This document shows positions 1 to 7,517 of a stretch of DNA of 39,482 nucleotides, piece after piece (position 1 is the stretch's first letter; every line of letters begins with the position of its first letter). Location: contig JAAETT010000153.1 of assembly GCA_024228115.1 (NCBI GenBank), forward strand, positions 1 to 39,482, in the 5' to 3' direction. The position numbers were made by a program, and so were the translations under genes. The notes beneath the pieces are model-generated. The model saw only the letters and a list, made by a program, of their open reading frames with translations. It did no database searches and had not been told where the DNA came from. This DNA comes from a bacterium (GTDB lineage: Bacteria > Myxococcota_A > UBA9160 > UBA6930).

Positions 1-95
1 AGAAGGCGCTCGGCGGAGTCGGCGAAGACGGCCGTCTGCATATCGGCGAATACGTGCTGAAGCTGGCCGTGTTCACGGGCGACGCGACGAGCTGA
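1..95 (+). CDS. C-terminal end of an unidentified protein (partial)
   Basis: An open frame runs in from the left edge (codons in phase with base 3) and ends at TGA 93-95, leaving about 30 residues rich in Gly, Leu and Val. It contains no motif I recognise, so no function is assigned. It converges on the DUF445 remnant that follows on the minus strand. The reading could be accidental, because only the last 30 codons are visible. Confidence 0.35.
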   Translation, partial: KALGGVGEDGRLHIGEYVLKLAVFTGDATS

Positions 96-137
96 GCCGC
101 GGCTCGTCCGGAATGAAGGCCTCGCTGAAGACCCGTT

Positions 138-281
138 CTAGAACCCGCCGAAGAGGAAGACCACCTGCAGCGCTCCGATGATCGTGCCGATGACTCCTCC
201 GGCCAGGACCAGCTTCCATTCGTCCTTCTGGAAGACGGGTCGCAACACGCCACCGAACTCGTCCGAATCGAGGCCTGGTAT
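138..281 (-). pseudogene. C-terminal remnant of a DUF445-family membrane protein
   Basis: Read on the minus strand, the last roughly 45 codons before the TAG at 138-140 have the look of a DUF445 C-terminus: an EFGGVLRPVF-type stretch, an acidic/aromatic DEWKL, then a Gly-rich membrane helix (GGVIGTIIGALQVVFLF). DUF445 proteins are usually several hundred residues long. Upstream of about 281 the minus frame stays open but no longer resembles DUF445; there it is the antisense of the phosphotransferase fragment. The gene has therefore lost its front part at a junction near 255-285. The family assignment is from motif memory and the exact break is inferred. Confidence 0.5.
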
Positions 282-698
282 GGCGAACCCCTCACGCTCA
301 TCCACGGAGACAGCCACCTCGCAAACTGCTTCGAATACACCACGCCCGACGGCCCGCGCATGGGGATGATCGACTTCCAGGGTGCGCAGTGGTGCAAGGG
401 TATTCGCGATGTCCAGTACCATCTCATCGACTCGCTCGAACCCGAGGTGCTGGCCACGCACGAAAGCGCCCTCATCAATCACTACGTCGCAGAACTCGGC
501 CGCCGCGGGGTCGAACTCTCCGGCGACGACGCGCGCGACCAATACCGCGCGCTGTCGTTCCAGACGTTGATGGTCGCCGTGGTTTCGATCGGGTTGGGGT
601 CGCTGACCGAACGCGACGATACCGTGCGCACGGTGCTGGCACGCAGCGTCGCGGCGATCGATCGCCTGCGATTCCGGGAGTGGCTCGAGTCGCTATGA
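264..698 (+). pseudogene. C-terminal half of an APH/ecdysteroid-kinase-like phosphotransferase
   Basis: The plus frame carries the C-lobe signature of the aminoglycoside phosphotransferase/choline-kinase superfamily: the Brenner-type catalytic motif LIHGDSHLAN (about 297-326), followed by MIDFQGAQ with the metal-binding Asp, and a helical tail ending at TAG-free TGA 696-698. Such kinases are normally 330-380 residues. Here only about 145 recognisable residues remain, and the N-lobe with its nucleotide-binding lysine is missing. The sequence upstream instead encodes the DUF445 C-terminus on the other strand. An ATG at 360 would leave out the HGD motif, so an intact short protein is unlikely. 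I read it as a truncated gene or an assembly chimera. Confidence 0.6.
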
Positions 699-861
699 AT
701 CCGCGACGAAGAGCGGTGAACAGGTGTTTCAACAGGGGATCGATGAATCCCTGGGCCATGGGTCGGCTCTCCGGGGTGGGGTCTCCGGAAGTAGATACCA
801 GCCGCCACCGGCTGTCGGCGGGCGAACCCCGTGGTACCCTGCCCACCGAAAGCGAGGAACC

Positions 862-2097
862 GTGCCTGGCAACGACGGACTGCGACTACTGGACCCTTCC
901 CTCTACGCCAGGGGTGGCCCGCCCCACGAGCTCTTCACCGAGCTCCGCCGGAACGCTCCGGTATCGCGATGGGAGATCGAACGCATCGAGCCCTTCTGGG
1001 CCATCGTGAGGCACGCTGACCTCACCTCCATTTCCAAGCAGCCCGACATCTTCCTGAGCGAGCCTGGCATCACGCTGGCTCCGGTCGACGGGTCCGCGAC
1101 GGACGTGCCGGGCTTCAGCAGCATGCGCGTCGTGATCAACATGGACCCGCCGGAGCATCGTAAGGTGCGCAAGGTAGCGAGCCCGTCGCTCACCCCTCGC
1201 GCACTGAAGCGGATCGACCCGATCGTCGAGGAGAGTGCGAATCGCCTCGTCAGCGCGCTGGCCGAAACGGCGGGAGACGAGGTGGATCTGGTCACCGCGA
1301 TCGCCGCGAAGCACCCGCTTCGCGTGCTCTCCACGGCCCTGGGCATCACGCACGAGCAGGAGGAGAAGGTCCTCGAGCTCACCAACCGCCTGTTCGCGGC
1401 TGACGACGAGGAACTCGGTGGCGGCAACCAGCCCAACGACTTCGCCCAACTCGGCAAGGAGTTCCTGGAGCTCTTCCTTCCCATCATCGAGGACCGCCGC
1501 CAGAACCCCTCTGACGACCTGGCGAGTGTCCTGGCCAACGGCCAGATCGACGGCGCTCCGATGGGGCCGATGGAGACGCTCGGCTACTACCTGATCGCCT
1601 TCAGCGCCGGCCACGACACGACGAAGAACGCCCTGGCCGGCGGCCTGCGCGCGCTCGTCGAGCACCCGGACCAGTTCGAGAAGCTGCGACGCGATCCCTC
1701 CCTCGTGCCCTCGGCGGTGGAGGAGATCCTGCGCTGGACCTCCCCCGTCAACTACATGAAGCGGACCCCGAACCGGGACGTGGAGGTGAACGGCCAGAAG
1801 ATCCCGGAGGGCGAGGCCGTGGTCATGTTCTACGCCTCAGCCAACCGGGACGAGGATTTCTTCGACGACCCCTTCACCTTCGACATCGAGCGCAAGCCGA
1901 ACCCGCACGTCGCCTTCGGCCACGGAGAGCACTTCTGCATGGGCTCCCACTTCGCACGCCGATCGATGGCCGCCATCCTGAACCAGCTGGTACGCCGGGT
2001 CGAAGGCTGGGAGCTCGCCGGCGAGCCCGAGTGGATCAAGGCCAGCTTCGTCGTGGGGCTGAAGCACCTGCCGGTGCGGTGTCGCATGGCGAGCTGA
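862..2097 (+). CDS. Cytochrome P450 monooxygenase
   Basis: Soluble bacterial P450 of 411 residues, the usual size for class I enzymes that use a ferredoxin and reductase. The I-helix oxygen-activation motif AGHDTT is at 249-254, the K-helix ExxR at 288-291 (EILR), and the heme loop FGHGEHFCMG has the thiolate ligand Cys359. I chose GTG 862 because a GAGGA lies just upstream and the product then starts at the normal P450 N-terminus. An earlier ATG at 724 would add 46 residues of non-family sequence. General type resembles the steroid/terpene/fatty-acid hydroxylase P450s of actinobacteria and deltaproteobacteria, but the substrate cannot be read from sequence. No ferredoxin partner is adjacent. 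Confidence 0.95.
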   Translation: MPGNDGLRLLDPSLYARGGPPHELFTELRRNAPVSRWEIERIEPFWAIVRHADLTSISKQPDIFLSEPGITLAPVDGSATDVPGFSSMRVVINMDPPEHRKVRKVASPSLTPRALKRIDPIVEESANRLVSALAETAGDEVDLVTAIAAKHPLRVLSTALGITHEQEEKVLELTNRLFAADDEELGGGNQPNDFAQLGKEFLELFLPIIEDRRQNPSDDLASVLANGQIDGAPMGPMETLGYYLIAFSAGHDTTKNALAGGLRALVEHPDQFEKLRRDPSLVPSAVEEILRWTSPVNYMKRTPNRDVEVNGQKIPEGEAVVMFYASANRDEDFFDDPFTFDIERKPNPHVAFGHGEHFCMGSHFARRSMAAILNQLVRRVEGWELAGEPEWIKASFVVGLKHLPVRCRMAS

Positions 2098-2131
2098 GCC
2101 CGCCGAGCTGAGTGTCGATCTCGGCGTGGCG

Positions 2132-2269
2132 ATGCTAGTCGGACTCGCGCTGATCGGGCTTGCTGCCACTCGCGGACGCCAGGCGTGGCGCGCGAGCCGG
2201 GAGGCCGAGGCAGCCCAGGATGGCGCCGATCGCTTCCTCCGATCCGATGGCAGCGAGCAGGGTCTCTGA
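2132..2269 (+). CDS. Possible 45-residue membrane peptide
   Basis: Between the P450 and the convergent phosphodiesterase gene, the plus strand has an ATG frame of 45 codons ending at TGA 2267-2269. It encodes one hydrophobic segment (MLVGLALIGLAA) followed by a basic then Ala/Glu-rich tail, as in many single-span peptides. There is no clear ribosome-binding site, and the frame extends upstream without a better start. It could equally be a chance frame or the decayed end of something larger. Confidence 0.2.
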   Translation: MLVGLALIGLAATRGRQAWRASREAEAAQDGADRFLRSDGSEQGL

Positions 2270-2287
2270 CGACTCGCTCGAGCCTCC

Positions 2288-3187
2288 TCAGCTTCCCGGT
2301 TCGTTCAGCAGCTTGCGGACCACTGCGTGGGTATCGAGTGTCGTCTTGATCGACGAAGGGTCGATCCCCACCCGATCGCCCCACAAGATCCACGGGATCT
2401 GGCGGTTCAGAGGCGTGTCCTGATGATGCGAGGTTTCGGTTCCGCCGTGATCAGCCGTCACCAGGATCGCCAGCGGGCGTGGAAGCCCGGCCAGGGCCTC
2501 GGTGAACGCGCCGAGGCGAGCATCGATCTCGGCGATCGCCTGCATCTGGTGGGTGCTGCCCCACCCCGCTTCGTGGCCCGTGCGATCGACCTCGGCAAGG
2601 TGCACGAACAGGAAGTCGGGATCTCGTTGCTCGGCGTAGTGGAGGGCCTGGCGGAGCACCTCCTCCGCGTTCTCGCCGAACTGGTACCGCTCGGCTCCCG
2701 GCTCGTGTTCGGCGAAGTGGGCGAACTTCCGCTTGCCGGCGAACAGCCCACAGCGGAGCTTCGCTTCGAAGCAGGCGGAATAGATCGTGGGGAAGCGCAG
2801 ATCCCGCCACGGCTGATAGCGGTTGAAGTAGACGCCGTGCTCTTCGGGTGGAAGTCCGGAAAGCATGGTCGCGTGGGAAGTCATGGTGATCGACGGCACC
2901 ACCGTGAGGACACCGTCGACACGCATCCCCTCTTTTCCAAGCCGATCCAATGCGGGTGTCGGCACGGCCGCCAGGAACCGCGGTGCCAGGCCATCGATGG
3001 AAACGAGCACCACCAGCCGCCCAGCGGGAGAGCGGGCGCCGGGCGCCTGCGAGGTCCGGTCGATCGAGAGCGCAGCGCGGCCGTCGAAGAGCGGCGCGAA
3101 GCGTGCCACCCCAAGCACGACGAGCGCGAGGAGGCCCAGGCTGATGAACCCGATCCACCGCCCGATGCGGCGGCCGCGAGAACTCAG
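2288..3187 (-). CDS. Type I phosphodiesterase/nucleotide pyrophosphatase (alkaline phosphatase superfamily), membrane-anchored
   Basis: About 299 residues with an N-terminal signal-anchor (basic RGRR then a helix of Leu/Val/Gly) and an extracytoplasmic phosphodiesterase domain. Metal and catalytic positions look complete: SIDGL near 65, the nucleophile Thr in PSITMTSHATMLSG near 101, VDRTGHEAG, and TADHGG. The family hydrolyses phosphodiester or pyrophosphate bonds in nucleotides or lipid headgroups; the substrate here is unknown. The start is uncertain: the frame is open to 3298, but no ATG/GTG/TTG suits. A CTG at 3187 overlaps the TGA of the upstream dehydrogenase gene (CTGA), suggesting translational coupling. 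The gene contrasts with the active-site-less relative at 18632-20029. Confidence 0.85.
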   Translation of the reverse strand: MSSRGRRIGRWIGFISLGLLALVVLGVARFAPLFDGRAALSIDRTSQAPGARSPAGRLVVLVSIDGLAPRFLAAVPTPALDRLGKEGMRVDGVLTVVPSITMTSHATMLSGLPPEEHGVYFNRYQPWRDLRFPTIYSACFEAKLRCGLFAGKRKFAHFAEHEPGAERYQFGENAEEVLRQALHYAEQRDPDFLFVHLAEVDRTGHEAGWGSTHQMQAIAEIDARLGAFTEALAGLPRPLAILVTADHGGTETSHHQDTPLNRQIPWILWGDRVGIDPSSIKTTLDTHAVVRKLLNEPGS

Positions 3188-4350
3188 GGAATGAGATCCT
3201 TCACGGCTTCGGGCATCTCGTCCGCGATGCGCACGATCGGAATGCCCGTCTGCGTGTTCAGGTGCATCTCCTGGTGGGCGCGCGGCAGATCCGCCCAACC
3301 GTAGATTTCCTTGTGCAGCGTCGGCTTGAACACGCTGCCATACAGCTCGGTCGCGGCGGCACAGCCGTCGGGCGTCTCATAATGCGTATGGTCGATCGTC
3401 ACCTGCTTGACCGACATCAGCGTCGAGTTGTACTCGACCTTCTGGGAGAGCTGCCAGCCGGCACTCACGTTCACCGCCTGACGTGCGGTACACGCGAGGC
3501 CCGCGGCGAAGACCGGCCCGCGCAGCATGTCGCAAACGATGTGCATCGAATCACCATCGGTGCGCTTGCGGCATTCCTTGCTGAAGGCGCGCACGTCGTC
3601 CCGGCCGGCGAAGCGGTTGAATGCCGCCTGATCGATGCCTTCGATACCGTGCTTCTCCAAGGCAGCCCGGCGCTCCGGACTTCCGGAACAGAAGAACGCG
3701 CGATGCCCCTCGGCCTTGGCCAGCATCAAGAAGAGTTCGGAGACGCCGCCGCCGAAGCCCAGCACGTTCACCCTCGCCCGGCGCTCGGTGGGAACCTTCA
3801 AGCGATAGATGCCGATGCCTCGCCGCCAGAGGTGATACGCCGTGGGGGCACGGAGCGGCAGCGCCGCGATCTCCCAGAGGTTCAGCCCGCAATCGAGCGG
3901 CGCCTTGATCAGCTGCCAATCTCCGACCACGGATTCCTTGGAGTACCAGCCGATCGAATCTTCGGCATCGTAGGCCCAGATGCGGGTCGGGAAACCGTAC
4001 TCGTCCGGCCCCCCATTGCAGTGGGTGATCACGATGTCGCCAGGCGTGAACTTCGTCACGTTGGCGCCGACTTCCAGGACCTCGCCCGTAGCGCTGTTGC
4101 CCGGGTAGATCTTGCCGCCCCGCTGATCGGCAATGTTGATCGTATCGGCGGTGGTGGCGTGGTCGATGTTGTGCTCGGCCGAAACCGCCAGGATCTTCAT
4201 CCGCACATCGTTCGGGCCGACCTGGCGAAGCTCGAGCTCGTCGAGGCCGAGGACGTTCGAGACGTCGAACTCCGTGAGATCGGAGCCGGCGCGGGCCTGC
4301 TCCTTGGCGATGGACTCGGTGCTGATCGAGTAGGCGGGAACGGTCGACAT
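3184..4350 (-). CDS. Medium-chain dehydrogenase/reductase, crotonyl-CoA carboxylase/reductase-like
   Basis: A 388-residue MDR-superfamily protein: GroES-like N-terminal domain, Rossmann fold with the Gly-rich turn VLGFGGGVSELF at about 196-207, and a C-terminal substrate domain. The usual zinc-ligand Cys of alcohol dehydrogenases is absent, and the segment from GDIVITHCNGG to TRIWAYD resembles the corresponding part of crotonyl-CoA carboxylase/reductase (Ccr), as does WADLPRAHQEM near the end. It is shorter than Ccr (about 430-450 residues) and clearly divergent, so enoyl-CoA reductase activity is only a hypothesis. ATG 4350 has AGGAG about ten bases upstream; the longer frame to 4539 runs through the divergent promoter region. 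It is transcribed divergently from the acyl-CoA ligase operon. Confidence 0.85.
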   Translation of the reverse strand: MSTVPAYSISTESIAKEQARAGSDLTEFDVSNVLGLDELELRQVGPNDVRMKILAVSAEHNIDHATTADTINIADQRGGKIYPGNSATGEVLEVGANVTKFTPGDIVITHCNGGPDEYGFPTRIWAYDAEDSIGWYSKESVVGDWQLIKAPLDCGLNLWEIAALPLRAPTAYHLWRRGIGIYRLKVPTERRARVNVLGFGGGVSELFLMLAKAEGHRAFFCSGSPERRAALEKHGIEGIDQAAFNRFAGRDDVRAFSKECRKRTDGDSMHIVCDMLRGPVFAAGLACTARQAVNVSAGWQLSQKVEYNSTLMSVKQVTIDHTHYETPDGCAAATELYGSVFKPTLHKEIYGWADLPRAHQEMHLNTQTGIPIVRIADEMPEAVKDLIP

Positions 4351-4449
4351 GGGTGGGGGCTCCTGAATTCGCGAGGTGGCGGAGGGTAACACTGACACCT
4401 CGGCTCGCTCCAGCCGGGCCCGAGCCCGCAGCCGGGATCCGAGTGCCCC

Positions 4450-4477
4450 TTGAAGAGGGTGGACCCGGTGGTACGCT
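4450..4477 (+). promoter_or_regulatory. Putative sigma-70-type promoter of the ligase operon
   Basis: TTGAAG (4450-4455), a 16-base spacer and TACGCT (4472-4477) precede the ligase beta gene by 60 bases. The -10 region and following bases (GTGGTACGCTGCCCA) are nearly repeated upstream of the P450 gene at 831-845. This is a match by eye only. Confidence 0.3.
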
Positions 4478-4537
4478 GCCCAGCCGGCTTCCCCCGGGCC
4501 CAGCGCACTGCCGCGCGGCCCCCTGGAGAGAACAGAC

Positions 4538-5734
4538 ATGCGCTTCTACGAGTACGAGTCCAAGGCGCTCTTTCGCAGGCACGGAATGCCCCTCGGCGAA
4601 GGCCATGTGGTGAATTCCAACGCCGAAGCCCGCGCCGCCGCCGAGGCCATCGGCGGGCCGGTCGTCATCAAGAGCCAGGTGCTCTCCGGTGGCCGTATGA
4701 AGGCCGGAGCCGTGCAATTCGCCGATACCCCGGACGAAGCCGCCGAGAAGTATGACTTCGTGCTGCCGATCGAGGTCGGCGGCGAGAAGGCCCGCTCGGT
4801 GCTGATCGAGGCGAAGAGCCCGGTCGCCCACGAATACTTCGTCTCGGTCACCTGGGATGGCCGGCGCAAGCTGCCCGTGCTGCTGTTCAGCGATATGGGC
4901 GGCATCGATATCGAAGAGGTTGCCGAGACCCATCCGGAGCATCTCTCACGCACCCACTTCTCGACCATCCTTCCGATCTCCGAACGCATCGCGAAGGAGG
5001 CCATCTCCTCGGTGGGCGTTTCGGGGGGCGATCTCAATCGGCTGGTCCCGATCGTCTACAAGCTGATGCAGGTCTTCCTCCAATACGATCTCACGCTGGC
5101 CGAGATCAACCCAGTGGCGAAGCTCGAAGACGGCAGCTTCATCGTCCTCGATGGCCACGTCGATCTGGAAGCCGAGGCGCGCGGCGAGCACAAGAAGCTG
5201 CTGGTCGAGCTCGGCATTGGCGAGGACGAGACCCGCCTGGCCCGCCCGCCGACGGAGTTCGAGCTGGAGGGCGCCCGCCTGAATGCCGTCGATCACCGCG
5301 GCGTTGCGGGCAACGTGGTCGAATTCGACGGCAACCTGGGCCTGATCATCGGTGCCGGCGGCGGCTCGCTCACGCTCTTCGATGCGGTGCGCAAGCACGG
5401 AGGCAAGCCCGCCAACTACTGCGAGATCGGTGGCAACCCCAGCGTGGGCAAGGCCTGCAATCTGACGAAGCTGATTCTGGGCAAACCCGGCGTCGAGAAG
5501 ATCGCCGTGATGATGAACGTCGTCTCGAATACGCGGGTCGATATCGTGGCTCGCGGCGTCATCAAGGGTTGCCTCGAAGCCGGCAAGGATCCGTCGAAGG
5601 TGATCACGATCTTCCGGATCCCGGGTGCCTGGGAGGATGAGGGCTTCAAGATCCTCGAGAAGTACGGCGTCGAGTACTGCGATCGGTCCGTCTCCATGTA
5701 CGAAGCGGCCGGACGCGCCGTGGCAAAGCTGTAG
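4538..5734 (+). CDS. sucC: Succinyl-CoA ligase (ADP-forming)-type beta subunit, ATP-grasp
   Basis: 398 residues, the length of SucC. The N-terminal half is an ATP-grasp domain (VIKSQVLSGGRMKAG near 45-60; LAEINPVAKLEDGSFIVLD near 187-205) that activates phosphate with ATP. The C-terminal half is the ligase/CoA domain, with GNLGLIIGAGGGSLTLFDA and YCEIGGNPS. In canonical SucC the corresponding segment reads NGAGLAMATMD, so this protein belongs to a divergent clade. Malate-CoA, citrate-CoA or another acyl-CoA ligase remains possible. ATG 4538 follows GGAGAG. The alpha subunit starts nine bases after the stop, so the two surely form a complex. Cytoplasmic. Confidence 0.9.
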   Translation: MRFYEYESKALFRRHGMPLGEGHVVNSNAEARAAAEAIGGPVVIKSQVLSGGRMKAGAVQFADTPDEAAEKYDFVLPIEVGGEKARSVLIEAKSPVAHEYFVSVTWDGRRKLPVLLFSDMGGIDIEEVAETHPEHLSRTHFSTILPISERIAKEAISSVGVSGGDLNRLVPIVYKLMQVFLQYDLTLAEINPVAKLEDGSFIVLDGHVDLEAEARGEHKKLLVELGIGEDETRLARPPTEFELEGARLNAVDHRGVAGNVVEFDGNLGLIIGAGGGSLTLFDAVRKHGGKPANYCEIGGNPSVGKACNLTKLILGKPGVEKIAVMMNVVSNTRVDIVARGVIKGCLEAGKDPSKVITIFRIPGAWEDEGFKILEKYGVEYCDRSVSMYEAAGRAVAKL

Positions 5735-5743
5735 GAGGCCGCA

Positions 5744-6652
5744 ATGTCGATCTTCATCACGAAAGACACCACGTTCATCATCCAGGGCATCACCGGCCGC
5801 GAGGCGGTGAACCTCACCCGTGAGAACCTGGACTACGGCGCAAAGATCGTCGGCGGCGTCACGCCGGGCCGGCGCGGGCGCGATGTCTACGGCGTACCGG
5901 TCTACGACTCGGTCAAGCAGATCGCCGAGGCTCATGGCACGCCGGACGGCTCGATCGTCTCCGTGCCGCCGCGCTTCACCCGCGACGCGGTTTTCGAGGC
6001 CCTCGAGAACGGCATCAAGCTGATCGTCGTCGTGACGGAGAACATCCCCCGCGGCCAGGTCGCCCAGATGGTCGAGCTCGCAGAGCTGCGTGGCGCCCGC
6101 ATCATCGGGCCGAACTGCCTGGGCATCATCTCGCCGGACGAGGCCAAGATGGGCGGCATGGGTGGCCCCGCGGCCAATACCCGGCAGGCCTATACCAAGG
6201 GGCCAATCGGCGTGATGTCCCGCTCCGGCGGAATGACGACCGAGATTGCCTCCACGCTCACGGCCGCGGGCCTGGGCCAGAGCACCTGCGTCTCGATCGG
6301 CGGCGATGCGATCGTCGGAACCACCTACGCCGAGCTGATGCCCTACTTCGAGGCCGACAGCGAAACGAAAGCCATCGCCATCTACTCGGAGCCCGGCGGC
6401 CGCATGGAGGCGGAGCTCGCGGAGTGGGTCAAGGTGAACGACTCCCGGCTACCGATCGTGGCCTTCATGGCGGGCCGTTTCATGGATGAGATGAAGGGCA
6501 TGCGCTTCGGCCACGCCGGCACGATCGTCGAAGGCAAGGAAGACACGACCAGCGAGAAGATCGAGCGGATGGAAGCGGCCGGCATCTCGGTCGCCGAACG
6601 CATCGAAGAAATTCCCGATCTCCTGCGCAAGCGCATGGCGGAGGCCAACTGA
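5744..6652 (+). CDS. sucD: Succinyl-CoA ligase (ADP-forming)-type alpha subunit
   Basis: 302 residues. An N-terminal CoA-binding Rossmann domain (FIIQGITGREAVN near 11-23; GGVTPGRRGRDVYGVPVYD near 37-55) is followed by the ligase domain with IGPNCLGIISP near 121-131. The active-site phosphohistidine is His257 in FGHAGTIVEG. Together with the preceding ATP-grasp subunit it converts an acid, CoA and ATP to acyl-CoA, ADP and phosphate, or the reverse in the TCA cycle. GGAGG lies just upstream of ATG 5744. The TGA overlaps the ATG of the ferredoxin gene (TGATG), indicating coupled translation of all three proteins. Confidence 0.93.
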   Translation: MSIFITKDTTFIIQGITGREAVNLTRENLDYGAKIVGGVTPGRRGRDVYGVPVYDSVKQIAEAHGTPDGSIVSVPPRFTRDAVFEALENGIKLIVVVTENIPRGQVAQMVELAELRGARIIGPNCLGIISPDEAKMGGMGGPAANTRQAYTKGPIGVMSRSGGMTTEIASTLTAAGLGQSTCVSIGGDAIVGTTYAELMPYFEADSETKAIAIYSEPGGRMEAELAEWVKVNDSRLPIVAFMAGRFMDEMKGMRFGHAGTIVEGKEDTTSEKIERMEAAGISVAERIEEIPDLLRKRMAEAN

Positions 6653-6876
6653 TGCCCGGACTCTTCATCGACGTCAAAGTGGCCGACGAGGTCGCCAAGA
6701 ACGCAGAAACGGCAAAGAAGCTCGTCGAAGTATGCGCCGTCGACATCTTCGCCCAGAACGACGACGGGAGCCTTCGTGTCGTCGAGGAGAACCTGGACGA
6801 ATGCGTGCTCTGCGATCTCTGCATCGACGCAGCCCCCAGGGGCAGCGTCGAGGTCATCAAGCTCTACGAGTCCTGA
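6652..6876 (+). CDS. Small ferredoxin with a single [4Fe-4S] site
   Basis: 74 residues with exactly four cysteines: Cys28 (VCAVDIF) and Cys51, Cys54 and Cys57 (CVLCDLC). In two-cluster ferredoxins one cluster is held by the CxxCxxC of one motif and the remote Cys of the other. This protein keeps just one such set, so one cluster is expected; AAP replaces the usual CxxxCP ending of the second site. The ATG overlaps the stop of the ligase alpha gene, which ties it tightly to the ligase. What it donates electrons to is not visible: no oxoacid:ferredoxin oxidoreductase subunits lie nearby. It may serve as a delta-like subunit of an enzyme encoded elsewhere. Confidence 0.85.
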   Translation: MPGLFIDVKVADEVAKNAETAKKLVEVCAVDIFAQNDDGSLRVVEENLDECVLCDLCIDAAPRGSVEVIKLYES

Positions 6877-7517
6877 TCGCCGCGCTCCTGCTCTTCGGCT
6901 GCGCATCGGGCGGGACCCGGGCGAAGCGCGACAACTATATTCGTTATGTCGCAGTCGAGCTGCCGGGCCACGAGTACGTGACCCTGCGCTGGCAGAAACA
7001 CAAGATGCCGCTGAAGATCCACCTTCCGAAACCGCCCGACGATTTCGTCGACGATCCGGAGGCCGTCTGGGATAGCGTGCGCGATGGCGTCACGGATTGG
7101 ACGGATGTTGCGGCGCCAGGCATTCCGAGCTTCGTCTTCGTCGACAACGCGGGCGATGCCGACATCCCGATCGTCTGGGAGCGCAAGAGTCTCGGCGGGG
7201 ACCGCTGGTACATCGCGTACGCGGCATCCGACATCGACGTCTTCGCCCAGCGCTTCGGCATCGCCCACATCTTGGTGACGGCACGGCGAGGGGACGGCAG
7301 CGAACCCTCCCTCGGGCTCCTCTACGAGACCGTCCTCCACGAAATGGGACACGCCCTCGGCCTGGCAGGCCACAGCCCGGACAAGGCCGACATCATGTAT
7401 CCCAGGATCGTGGGCGGTCGGGACGAACGCCTATCGGCGCGGGATCGCGAGACCCTGCGACTCCTCTACAAGCGGCCCAACGGCCACCACATCGCCGGAG
7501 CAAGACAGGCCGACTAA
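6801..7517 (+). CDS. Matrixin-like zinc metalloprotease, lipoprotein
   Basis: The catalytic motif HEMGHALGLAGH (His180, His184, His190) followed by the Met-turn DIMYP identifies an M10/matrixin-type metzincin, probably cutting proteins outside the cytoplasm. A lipobox-like LLLFGC at about 30-35 follows an Arg-rich N-region, so lipid anchoring is likely. I chose ATG 6801 because GAGGAG lies eleven bases upstream and it gives a basic signal peptide. This start overlaps the ferredoxin gene by 76 bases. A CTG at 6873, overlapping the ferredoxin stop, is the alternative but would give a very short signal. Total 238 residues, with no pro-peptide or hemopexin domain. Its place at the end of a metabolic operon is odd. 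Confidence 0.85.
   Translation: MRALRSLHRRSPQGQRRGHQALRVLIAALLLFGCASGGTRAKRDNYIRYVAVELPGHEYVTLRWQKHKMPLKIHLPKPPDDFVDDPEAVWDSVRDGVTDWTDVAAPGIPSFVFVDNAGDADIPIVWERKSLGGDRWYIAYAASDIDVFAQRFGIAHILVTARRGDGSEPSLGLLYETVLHEMGHALGLAGHSPDKADIMYPRIVGGRDERLSARDRETLRLLYKRPNGHHIAGARQAD

Noticed and set aside
4351-4537. N-terminal extension of the Ccr-like dehydrogenase up to 4539
   Set aside because: The extra 63 residues are Arg/Ala-rich and cross the divergent promoter; ATG 4350 has a proper AGGAG.
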